DNA from: Verrucomicrobia bacterium UBA1731
GTDB taxonomy: Bacteria; Verrucomicrobiota; Kiritimatiellia; RFP12; UBA1067
NCBI GenBank assembly: GCA_002317575.1
Contig: DCIH01000060.1
Span: forward strand, 1 to 13,474
DNA length: 13,474 nucleotides
Direction of reading: 5' to 3'
Part shown: positions 1 through 5,618 of the stretch, piece after piece
Layout: each line of letters starts with the position of its first letter
Position numbering within the stretch: the stretch's first letter is position 1
Notes under the pieces: model-generated
The model's input: only the letters and a program-made list of their open reading frames with translations
Told to the model about the DNA's origin: nothing
Databases searched by the model: none
Position numbers and translations under genes: made by a program

Positions 1-79
1 TCAAGCGCGAGGGCGGGAAGAAATTTGGTCGTTGATTGTCGCGTAGGTTCAATAGGGACTATCCCTCTTGATAAAGCGG
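1..79 (+). other. Unassigned left edge, possible 3' end of an upstream gene
   Basis: The window opens inside unknown sequence. In frame 3 the first codons read KREGGKKFGR and stop at 31-33. In frame 1 an open stretch runs to a stop at 85-87, just inside the repeat. Either could be the tail of an upstream gene, and neither is long enough to identify. A small hairpin, AGGGA-cta-TCCCT, lies at about 54-66 and could be a weak terminator; it has no T-run. Confidence 0.2.
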
Positions 80-200
80 TGACATAGTAGTCGGGCGGCG
101 GATTGATGGATGTGTGAGATGGCGTGTTGCGGTAGCTGCTTGACAAACTCCAGGAGCGCGTGGGGTGGACGGGCGCGGGACGCGCCCGGGTACGCAAGGG
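80..200 (+). repeat. Dispersed intergenic repeat, copy A (core part)
   Basis: This is the first copy of a repeat also found at 1330, 2077, 3265 and 7781, always in the same orientation. It starts with TGACATAGTAG and GGCGGCGGATTGATGG. By eye it matches copy C with only about half a dozen differences over roughly 90 bases, up to the shared end GTACGCAAGGG. It contains a perfect 8-bp hairpin (CGGGCGCG 170-177, loop GGA, CGCGCCCG 181-188). In copy C the core runs almost directly into the promoter part; here about 240 bp separate the core from its promoter part at 441-480. Short peptides can be read through it, but the best frame is broken by a TAG in this copy, so I treat it as non-coding. Confidence 0.85.
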
Positions 201-440
201 GAGGCGGCGTCCGCGGCGCGGACGCCCTGCCTGGGTAGGTGCGCTGGTAGGCAAGCATGGGCGTTGTGGTTGCGAACTTGGTCACGCCGGCGGGATGCGC
301 CGAAGCGAAGCGTAGGGCAGGTCGCCGAAGGCGATCGCGAAGCGACGCGCAAGCGCCCGCGCGGTGTGACCCTTGTGGGGGCGCGTCGGGCGCGTCTGGG
401 TGCATCTCCGTTGCGGACCGATTCGCGGAAATCGCCAACC
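201..440 (+). other. GC-rich insertion splitting repeat copy A
   Basis: These 240 bases lie between the core and the promoter part of copy A and are absent from copy C. They begin with a perfect 9-bp hairpin (GGCGTCCGC 206-214, loop GGC, GCGGACGCC 218-226). An outer AGGC/GCCT pairing at 202-205 and 229-232 extends it. Further short inverted motifs occur around 320-350. Open frames exist on both strands, but their arginine- and alanine-rich composition is what GC-rich non-coding DNA gives. No gene is supported. Confidence 0.5.
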
Positions 441-459
441 CGTTTTCGGCGGCGAAACG

Positions 460-468
460 TGGTATACT
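460..468 (+). promoter_or_regulatory. Extended -10 promoter of the SGNH hydrolase gene
   Basis: TGG-TATACT at 460-468 is an extended -10 element with no convincing -35 hexamer upstream. It is followed by TTTGGCGTCTTT. The same string occurs at 2204-2223 before the fic gene and, altered, at 1211 and 7888. A strong ribosome site (GAGGAG, 483-488) follows about 15 bases downstream, so the leader is short. Confidence 0.7.
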
Positions 469-498
469 TTTGGCGTCTTTGAGAGGAGTAACGTGAAG

Positions 499-1179
499 AT
501 GAAAAAGTTGTCGTTGAAGGTTGTTTTGACGGGTGTTGCGTTGGCGTGTGGGCTTGTTGGCTGCGCGGTTTGCCAAGGACCGAAACGCATTTCCGTTTTA
601 GGCGACAGCTACTCCACATTCCGGGGTTGCGTACCGGACGGCAACCGCGTCTACTATCCGCGGCAGGGGAACGACGTCGCCGCCGCTGAGCAGTGCTGGT
701 GGGCGCTCGCCATCAAGGACATGGGGGCGGTGCTCGAGCGCAACGAATCCTACAGCGGTTCGACCGTGTGCTACACTGGCTACAGCGGCGCGAACGCGAA
801 GGATTCGAGTTTCGTCACGCGCGTGCCGCGACTTGGCAATCCGGATGTGATTCTCGTGTGCGGCGCCACGAACGACAGTTGGGCGAATGCGCCCATCGGC
901 GAATACGTCTGGTCCGACTGGACGGAGAAGGCGCTGTTTTCCTTTCGCCCTGCGATGGCGAAGATGCTGGCCGATTTGAAGAGGGGGTATCCCAAAGCGC
1001 GCGTGGTCTTCATCCTAAACGATTGTCTCAAGCCGGCAATCAACGATTCCGTGCATGAAATCTGCCGCCATTACAATGTCGAATGCCTTGATCTCAAAGG
1101 CATCGACAAGCAACTGGGACATCCTTCCGTGGCCGGCATGCGCACATTCGCCGATCAGGTCGTCGCATTCCTGAAGTGA
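499..1179 (+). CDS. SGNH/GDSL-family hydrolase, probable lipoprotein
   Basis: This 226-aa exported esterase-type hydrolase probably removes acyl groups from carbohydrate or related substrates at the envelope. The N-terminus is a signal sequence ending in a lipobox (L19-V-G-C22). Catalytic blocks are visible: block I GDS (S37 nucleophile, in VLGDSYSTF), block III GATND (G122, N125) and block V with H208 in DKQLGHPS; the aspartate is probably D203. The mid-region (YSGSTVCYTGY, IGEYVWSDWT) matches a family I recognise from Bacteroides SGNH proteins. ATG 499 is chosen because GAGGAG lies 10 bases upstream and the signal peptide starts there; GTG 493 is an alternative, and the open frame back to 373 is repeat-derived. 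The gene stands alone between repeat copies A and B. Its substrate is unknown. Confidence 0.85.
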   Translation: MKKLSLKVVLTGVALACGLVGCAVCQGPKRISVLGDSYSTFRGCVPDGNRVYYPRQGNDVAAAEQCWWALAIKDMGAVLERNESYSGSTVCYTGYSGANAKDSSFVTRVPRLGNPDVILVCGATNDSWANAPIGEYVWSDWTEKALFSFRPAMAKMLADLKRGYPKARVVFILNDCLKPAINDSVHEICRHYNVECLDLKGIDKQLGHPSVAGMRTFADQVVAFLK

Positions 1180-1205
1180 TGCGCGAACTTTGAAGTGGCT
1201 GGAAG

Positions 1206-1273
1206 CCGCTTATGCTTTTGGCGTCTTTAGACGCTACTTAAATTGTGAAAACGCGCTGTGGGCAAGCAAAAAA
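1206..1273 (+). repeat. Promoter-and-leader part of the repeat (copy B), degenerate promoter
   Basis: This segment aligns with the promoter and leader of copy C: TTTTGGCGTCTT, then TTAAATTGTGAAAA and GCTGTGG-CAA-CAAAA-AGG. The -10 has changed from TATACT to TATGCT (1211-1216), and the preceding TG is lost, so promoter activity is probably weaker. A 14-base palindrome (GCGTCT-TT-AGACGC) overlaps the presumed start of transcription. No gene follows directly; the core part of the repeat starts again about 55 bases later. It may still drive the gene at 1389. Confidence 0.7.
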
Positions 1274-1329
1274 GGTTTCGACGCAAGAGGGTCTGCCCCC
1301 AGTGGTGGCGTTAAATTGGTGGAGCAGCC

Positions 1330-1370
1330 CGGCGGCGGATTGATGGAGATTGAGCATGGCGTGTTGCGGG
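1330..1370 (+). repeat. Dispersed repeat, copy B (5' part of core only)
   Basis: GGCGGCGGATTGATGG followed by GAGCATGGCGTGTTGCGG matches copies A, C and D. After GTTGCGG the match ends, and the sequence becomes a strong ribosome binding site (GGGAAGGAG, 1374-1382) and the start of the next gene. The core is therefore truncated, or has been taken over as the leader of that gene. Confidence 0.75.
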
Positions 1371-1388
1371 AGCGGGAAGGAGAAGGTG

Positions 1389-1952
1389 GTGGCAAAAACA
1401 AAAATTGATCCAGTCCAAATTTTGAACACATGCCTCGCCGAGGCGATTGGACTTACTGATTATTGTTGGATAAGGCGAAACCTTGACAAATGCGCCACGG
1501 ACGAATTCCGTGCAAGATATTCGTCCTTCTTCCGGTTGCGCCGTGAGGAGTCGTGGAAGGGAAAGTACTTCCGGTATCTTGGCAACGCACGGCGTGAAGG
1601 ATGTGATTTCGCGTCGACGCTTCAGTACCTTTACGGTCTGGAGGGAAAGGTGGAAGCTTCTTTTGCCAGCAAGCTCGTCGCCGTGATCGATCCGAGCAAG
1701 CCGATTTGGGATTCAATCGTTTTGCGGTATTTCGGGCTTGCTCCTAAAGCGACCACTCCGACGGCAAAACTGGATGAGGCATTGGGACTGTACGCCGAAC
1801 TGCAAAAGCGTTATGCGGAGCTGCTGGCATCGGAATCAGGGCTCAATGCCATTGCCGTCTTCAACAAGACGTTTCCTGAATATGCGGCCGAAGTGTCCGA
1901 TATCAAGAAGCTTGACTGTTTCATTTGGGCTTCGGGCCGAAACAGACGTTGA
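1389..1952 (+). CDS. Conserved-looking hypothetical protein
   Basis: This is an uncharacterised protein of about 187 aa with no signal peptide or membrane segment, so probably cytoplasmic. Aromatic, charged segments with normal amino-acid balance (YFRYLGNARREG, VEASFASKLVAVIDPSKPIWDS, KKLDCFIWASG) mark it as a real gene. From memory, the pattern SFxSKLxAxIxPxxPIWDS occurs in uncharacterised proteins of gut bacteria and loosely resembles helix-hairpin-helix DNA-glycosylase-like folds; I do not assign a function. The start is uncertain. GTG 1389 sits 6 bases after GGAAGGAG and is preferred. GTG 1386, ATG 1356 and TTG 1350 are in frame, but the last two lie inside the repeat and would give the repeat-derived peptide MACCGSG. 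It has A/T-richer third positions than the downstream operons, and a terminator follows at 2043. Confidence 0.7.
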   Translation: MAKTKIDPVQILNTCLAEAIGLTDYCWIRRNLDKCATDEFRARYSSFFRLRREESWKGKYFRYLGNARREGCDFASTLQYLYGLEGKVEASFASKLVAVIDPSKPIWDSIVLRYFGLAPKATTPTAKLDEALGLYAELQKRYAELLASESGLNAIAVFNKTFPEYAAEVSDIKKLDCFIWASGRNRR

Positions 1953-2042
1953 CATGTTGTGGCGGCGGCGGGACCAATTGGGGACAGGCCCCGCAAAGAG
2001 GAGATTTTGCGTTCGTTTGTTCGCTTTCCGTTCTTCTTTCGC

Positions 2043-2076
2043 TGCAAAACAGGTCAGACCTGTTTTGCATTTTTTT
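2043..2076 (+). terminator. Strong intrinsic terminator after the 1389-1952 gene
   Basis: A perfect inverted repeat of 13 bp per arm (TGCAAAACAGGTC 2043-2055, centre A, GACCTGTTTTGCA 2057-2069) is followed by seven T (2070-2076). This is a textbook Rho-independent terminator, ending transcription before repeat copy C. Its centre, GGTCAGACC, recalls REP-type palindromes. A smaller hairpin (GGGG-acagg-CCCC) lies about 60 bases upstream, at around 1979-1992. Confidence 0.8.
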
Positions 2077-2270
2077 GTAGGCGGCGGATTGATGGTGGTG
2101 TGAGCATGGCGTGTTGCGGAAGCTGCTCGACAAACTCCAGGAGCATGTGGGGTGGACGGGCGCGGGACGCGCCCGGGTACGCAAGGGCGGCGGCGGCGAA
2201 ATGTGGTATACTTTTGGCGTCTTGAGGAACGGTTTAAATTGTGAAAATGTGCTGTGGACAAACAAAATAG
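2077..2270 (+). repeat. Dispersed repeat, copy C (most complete)
   Basis: This copy shows the whole order without interruption. GTAG-GCGGCGGATTGATGG opens the core, which ends in GTACGCAAGGG and carries the perfect hairpin CGGGCGCG/CGCGCCCG at 2157-2164 and 2168-2175. The promoter follows (TGGTATACTTTTGGCGTCTT, 2204-2223), then a leader (TTTAAATTGTGAAAATGTGC and onward to AATAGG) shared with copy B. The core matches copies A and D closely. It sits directly between a terminator and the fic gene, so it works as a ready-made expression module for the gene placed after it. Confidence 0.85.
2204..2212 (+). promoter_or_regulatory. Extended -10 promoter of the fic gene
   Basis: TGG-TATACT is identical to the element at 460-468 and is followed by the same TTTTGGCGTCTT. 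No good -35 box is visible. Transcription would start near 2219 and give a leader of about 60 bases before the ATG at 2282. Confidence 0.7.
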
Positions 2271-2281
2271 GCTACGTCGAC

Positions 2282-3265
2282 ATGCCGATGAAAAAGAGCG
2301 AATTTAAAGATTGCGATGTTTACGCGGCGAAGATTTCCGCGTTGAGGCCTTTTCCTAAAGAGACGCTTAAATCGTTGCGCGACTATTATCGCGTGGGGCT
2401 TACTTACTCGAGCAATGCGCTTGAAGGCAATTCGCTGACGGAGAGTGAGACGAAGGTCGTCATCGAGGACGGGCTCACCATCGGCGGCAAGCCGCTCAAG
2501 GATGTTTACGAAGCGACAGGACACGCAAAGGCATATGACTTTCTCTATAAACTGACGAAGGACGAGCCAGTGACAGAGGAGGACATTCTTAAGATTCACC
2601 GGTTGTTCTACGGACAGATCGACAAGGCACATGCGGGCGCGTGGCGCAAGGTGCGGGTTTTCATTTCCGGTTCGCGGCGCGTTTTGCCCGCTCCTGAGAA
2701 AGTGCCGAGGTTGATGACGGATTTCGTCAAGTGGATGGCGCAGAACGATGGCAAGTTGCACCCCGTGGAATTTGCCGCGCTCGTGCATCAGAAGTTAGTC
2801 TATATTCATCCGTTCGTCGATGGCAACGGCCGCGTGGCGCGGCTTCTGATGAACCTTTCGCTGATGCGAGCGGGGTGGACGCTTGCGATCATACCGCCGA
2901 TTTGCCGCCACGAGTACATCGCGACGCTTGAGAAGGCGGGGCGCATGCCTGCGCCATTCGTCCGTTTCATCCGCGACCGTGTCTGCGAGACGCAGAAAGA
3001 ACTTCTCCGATTGATGGGGCAGTCTATCGTTCTTGACGATGAGGGAGTAAAATCATCAAATGATGAGGGAGTAAATGAGGGAGTAAAGGCGTTGCTCGAC
3101 GTCATTCGGTCGAATCCCGGGAGGCGCGCGAACGAGCTTGCCACATTGATAGGCAAGAGCGTCCAGTCGGTTGAGCGTTATGTCAAGGCCCTGAAAGACG
3201 GCGGACGGATCGCGTTTCGCGGAGCGCCCAAGAACGGCGGTTATTATGTCGTCGGAGGGGCGTGA
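2282..3265 (+). CDS. Fic-family protein (AMPylase-like) with C-terminal winged helix
   Basis: This 327-aa cytoplasmic protein probably transfers AMP or another nucleotide moiety to a target hydroxyl. The core motif HPFVDGNGRVAR (residues 176-187) has all key Fic residues. Near the N-terminus, S44-N-A-L-E48-G49 fits the inhibitory motif (S/T)xxxE(G/N) of class II, self-inhibited Fic proteins, so no separate antitoxin is required. A linker with repeated DEGVK/NEGVK units follows; its DNA has three near-identical copies of GAGGGAGTAAA at 3041-3087. The last 60 or so residues look like a winged helix (ANELATLIGKSVQSVERYVK), suggesting DNA binding or self-regulation. ATG 2282 is preferred, or 2288, although no strong ribosome site precedes it. 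The frame open back to 2111 is repeat sequence. It stands alone between repeat copies C and D. The target is unknown. Confidence 0.9.
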   Translation: MPMKKSEFKDCDVYAAKISALRPFPKETLKSLRDYYRVGLTYSSNALEGNSLTESETKVVIEDGLTIGGKPLKDVYEATGHAKAYDFLYKLTKDEPVTEEDILKIHRLFYGQIDKAHAGAWRKVRVFISGSRRVLPAPEKVPRLMTDFVKWMAQNDGKLHPVEFAALVHQKLVYIHPFVDGNGRVARLLMNLSLMRAGWTLAIIPPICRHEYIATLEKAGRMPAPFVRFIRDRVCETQKELLRLMGQSIVLDDEGVKSSNDEGVNEGVKALLDVIRSNPGRRANELATLIGKSVQSVERYVKALKDGGRIAFRGAPKNGGYYVVGGA

Positions 3266-3363
3266 AGGGTCGGAGCTCATTGACATGGTAGCGGCGGATT
3301 GATGGATGTGTGAGCATGGCGTGTTGCGGAAGCTGCTCGACAAACTCCAGGAACGTGTGGGGT
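3265..3363 (+). repeat. Dispersed repeat, copy D (core without promoter part)
   Basis: The copy begins at the fic stop codon: GAAGGGTCGGAGCT and TGACATGGTAG are shared with copy E at 7781. GCGGCGGATTGATGGATGTG and the core follow, through GACAAACTCCAGGAACGTGTGGGG. The match to copies A and C ends at about 3362, just before the GC-rich hairpin, so the hairpin and the TATACT promoter are missing. A different promoter region follows. Confidence 0.85.
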
Positions 3364-3385
3364 AAAAGATTGGCATGTAAAACTG

Positions 3386-3415
3386 TTGCAAACGGTTTCA
3401 CGCCTGTGCTAACCT
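3386..3415 (+). promoter_or_regulatory. Probable promoter of the GH127 operon
   Basis: TTGCAA (3386-3391) could be a -35 and TAACCT (3410-3415) a -10, with an 18-base spacer and a TGC extension before the -10. It starts right after repeat copy D. The overlap with the dyad operator at 3387-3400 supports the assignment, since a bound repressor there would block polymerase. Confidence 0.5.
3387..3400 (+). promoter_or_regulatory. LacI/GalR-family operator
   Basis: TGCAAACGGTTTCA fits the family half-site plan TGnAAnCGnTTnCA. Every specified base is symmetric around the central CG, which is the hallmark of LacI/GalR/CcpA operators. It lies over the putative -35 and spacer of the promoter for the glycosidase operon. 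A sugar-responsive LacI-type repressor encoded elsewhere would therefore control that operon. No regulator gene is in this window. Confidence 0.6.
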
Positions 3416-3432
3416 TTTGCGCGGCGGGGATT

Positions 3433-3484
3433 GGAGCGCGGATCCGCAGGGGTGAACGCCCCGTTCCGCGCGATTCTCCGCTCC
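3433..3484 (+). other. Structured 5' leader of the GH127 operon
   Basis: Three nested helices can be drawn: GGAGC 3433-3437 with GCTCC 3480-3484, GCGGA 3438-3442 with TCCGC 3465-3469, and GGGG 3449-3452 with CCCC 3459-3462. A palindrome, GCGGATCCGC, sits at about 3438-3447. It falls between the predicted transcription start and the gene, so it would be part of the mRNA leader. It does not match a riboswitch class that I recognise. Confidence 0.4.
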
Positions 3485-3586
3485 AAACGAAAGTCGGGAA
3501 CCATGAAGAAAAACATGCTTGGATTGTCCGTGTCGGACGGTTTCTCCCGTCTGCGGATCTACGTTGGAAAAGACAAACTGGACATC

Positions 3587-5593
3587 ATGAAACGGGTGGC
3601 GGGATTGTTGGTTGCTGCGGCGCTTGTGCCGGTTGTGTCGATAGGCGCCGAGGCGGAGGCGCGTTCCGAATTGCGCGGCGCGCGTCTCCTGAGGCCGCTT
3701 CCGGCGGGAGCGGTCCGGCCGCAGGGGTGGCTTGAGAAGGAGTGCCGGGCTGCGGCGAACGGCTATGTCGGACGGCTCGACGAGGTTTTCCCCAAAGACG
3801 TGAGCGAACGCTTCCGCGAGGCCTGGTCGCCGGCTCATCCCAAGCGCGGCAAGGAACTGCATTGGATCGGCGGACGCGGCATCTCCTTCGAGATCGGCGG
3901 ATACTGGTTCGACGGACTCGTCCGTCTCGCGTGCGCGTTGGACGATCCGGCGCTCCTCGCGAAGGCGCAGGGCAAGCTCGACGGCGTCGTCACGAACATG
4001 AGCGACGACGCCTACGGGTTCCTGTGGTGGCAGAAGCGCAGCGAAGGTCCGTTCAAGGACGTCTTCAAGGAATGCAGTGGGATCGGCGGCTGTCCGACGT
4101 GGGTGCTGGGGAGCGGCTACGGCGGCTTCGCCCGCGCCCTGAGCACCTGGCAGGCGGCGCGTCCGTCTCCGATCTACCGACGGGCGCTCAAGTCGGCCTA
4201 CGACTTCGACGACCTGCTGCTGGAAGGAGGCTGGTGCGGCATAGCGCCGCAGGCGGCCGTCCTCGCCTGGGAAGCGACCCATGACGCGGCGATCGCCTCG
4301 CGCCTCGACGCCTTCTTCGCCCGCGTCGGCGCCGGCTCGCGCTGCCACACCATCCTGGAACCGCCGCCGGAGGACTGCAAGGAACCGCGCAAGCGCAAGG
4401 CGCCCGGACACGGCGTGACGCGGGTGGAGAGTCTCGTCGGCACGGTCTTCGGCTATTTCTGGACCGGCGAGCGTCGGTATCTCGAGAACGCGAAGGCGTG
4501 GGTGCGCTATCTCGATGGCCTTGCCCTCCTGCCGAACGGTGCCTGGGCGGCCGACGAGTACTTCCGTCCCGTCGGGGCCTGGGAAGGAACGGAGGCCTGC
4601 ACCGTGACGGCGGCCGAATGGCTCTACCTCAATCTCCTGTCGGCGGAAGGCGACGGACGCTGGGGTGACAGCATCGAGCGGCTCTTCTTCAATGCGGGCA
4701 TGCGCGTCACGGATCGCTCGTACCTTCGGCACGTCGTCTTCGTCCGTCCCAACACGCTTGACGACCATGACTACCGGTTGCAGGCCAGCGTCGGCTGCTG
4801 CTCCGCCAACCTCACGCGCATCCTGCCGCTCTTTGTCCAGCATCTCTGGATGGCGACGCCGGACGGCGGTCTCGCCGCCGCGCTCTATGCGCCCTCGTCC
4901 GTCACGGCGACTGTCGCCGGCGGCGTCGCCGCGCGCATCGACTGTGATACCGCGTATCCCTGTTCCGACACCGTCAGATTGTCCCTGACGTTGTCGAGTC
5001 CGACGGAGTTTCCTCTCCTGTTGCGTCTGCCGGGCTGGTGCGAGAAGCCGGCTCTCGCCGTTAACGGCAAGGCCGTCGCCGTCGAATGCGCGAACGGATT
5101 CGCCCGCTTGCGGCGGACCTGGAAGACGGGCGACGTCGTCACGCTGAACTTTCCGTTCACGCCGCACGTGCGCACGATGGACATCCGTACGGATCCGAGC
5201 CGTCATTACGGCGAGTTCTGGTGGGACGGCTGCGAGTACAACACGCAGGAGTGGCTGGGCGACCAGAGCGACGCGTGCGCCCGTCAAGGCGCGTTCGTCG
5301 AGGCGGGGCCGCTGTGCTTCGCGCTGCTCGTGAAGGCGGCGGAGTGGCAGTACTGCCTTGACGCGCGCACGGCCGAACCCCAGGTCGATTTTCTGCCGAC
5401 GGGCGACTGGCCCGTGCGCGTCAGGGTGAACGGACGGGCGGCGGACTGGCCGCACGATCCGAAGCTCCCGGGCCTGCCGCATCCGTCGTTCGTCCGTTTG
5501 CGTGAGACGAAGCCGATCGAGCTCGTTCCGTACGGCTCCGCCCTGAGCGCGATCTCCGTCTTTCCGACCGCGAACTTTGGTAAAATACGGTAG
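3587..5593 (+). CDS. Secreted GH127-like beta-L-arabinofuranosidase
   Basis: This 668-aa exported glycosidase probably releases beta-L-arabinofuranose from plant or glycoprotein glycans. After a signal peptide (MKRVAGLLVAAALVPVVSIG) comes an alpha/alpha-barrel of the DUF1680/GH127 type. The zinc-cysteine centre of the family is visible: E324 (ADEYF), E336 and C338 (GTEACT) and C404-C405 (GCCSAN), close in number to E322, E338, C340 and C417-C418 of the Bifidobacterium enzyme HypBA1. A beta-sandwich with LLRLPGWC and AVNGKAV follows. The start is uncertain: ATG 3587 begins a clean signal peptide but has a weak ribosome site, while ATG 3503 would add 28 charged residues. It is the first gene of the operon with the esterase and GH43 remnant, behind a LacI-type operator. 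GH127 relatives such as GH146 cannot be excluded. Confidence 0.85.
   Translation: MKRVAGLLVAAALVPVVSIGAEAEARSELRGARLLRPLPAGAVRPQGWLEKECRAAANGYVGRLDEVFPKDVSERFREAWSPAHPKRGKELHWIGGRGISFEIGGYWFDGLVRLACALDDPALLAKAQGKLDGVVTNMSDDAYGFLWWQKRSEGPFKDVFKECSGIGGCPTWVLGSGYGGFARALSTWQAARPSPIYRRALKSAYDFDDLLLEGGWCGIAPQAAVLAWEATHDAAIASRLDAFFARVGAGSRCHTILEPPPEDCKEPRKRKAPGHGVTRVESLVGTVFGYFWTGERRYLENAKAWVRYLDGLALLPNGAWAADEYFRPVGAWEGTEACTVTAAEWLYLNLLSAEGDGRWGDSIERLFFNAGMRVTDRSYLRHVVFVRPNTLDDHDYRLQASVGCCSANLTRILPLFVQHLWMATPDGGLAAALYAPSSVTATVAGGVAARIDCDTAYPCSDTVRLSLTLSSPTEFPLLLRLPGWCEKPALAVNGKAVAVECANGFARLRRTWKTGDVVTLNFPFTPHVRTMDIRTDPSRHYGEFWWDGCEYNTQEWLGDQSDACARQGAFVEAGPLCFALLVKAAEWQYCLDARTAEPQVDFLPTGDWPVRVRVNGRAADWPHDPKLPGLPHPSFVRLRETKPIELVPYGSALSAISVFPTANFGKIR
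5578..5586 (+). promoter_or_regulatory. Internal extended -10 promoter before the esterase gene
   Basis: TGG-TAAAAT overlaps the last codons of the GH127 gene and has the same TGG-TAnAnT plan as the promoters at 460 and 2204. It lies 33 bases before ATG 5619. It could give the downstream genes extra expression independent of the operator at 3387. Confidence 0.45.
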
Positions 5594-5618
5594 TAGATTG
5601 AATAGTAGGAGGATACGT

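Noticed and set aside
373..498. N-terminal extension of the SGNH hydrolase
   Set aside because: It would cover the promoter and ribosome site and bury the lipoprotein signal peptide.
2105..2225. A small conserved protein encoded by the repeats (MACCGSCSTNSR-type peptide or LLDKLQERVGW-type peptide)
   Set aside because: Frames are interrupted or shifted between copies (for example TAG in copy A), so selection for a peptide is not supported.
2253..2261. DnaA-box-like TGTGGACAA in the repeat leader
   Set aside because: It is a single weak match that copy B changes to TGTGGGCAA. There is no cluster and no AT-rich region to suggest an origin.
2111..2281. N-terminal extension of the Fic protein through the repeat
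   Set aside because: The 57 extra residues are encoded by repeat sequence also found upstream of unrelated genes, and they include the promoter itself.
80..3363. Classical integron cassette array
   Set aside because: No integrase gene and no attC-like GTTRRRY/RYYYAAC core sites are visible in the repeats.
3398..5482. Long minus-strand open frame (694 codons) opposite the GH127 gene
   Set aside because: Its translation is Arg/Ala/Val/His-rich without domains. It mirrors the GC-rich codons of the well-supported plus-strand gene.
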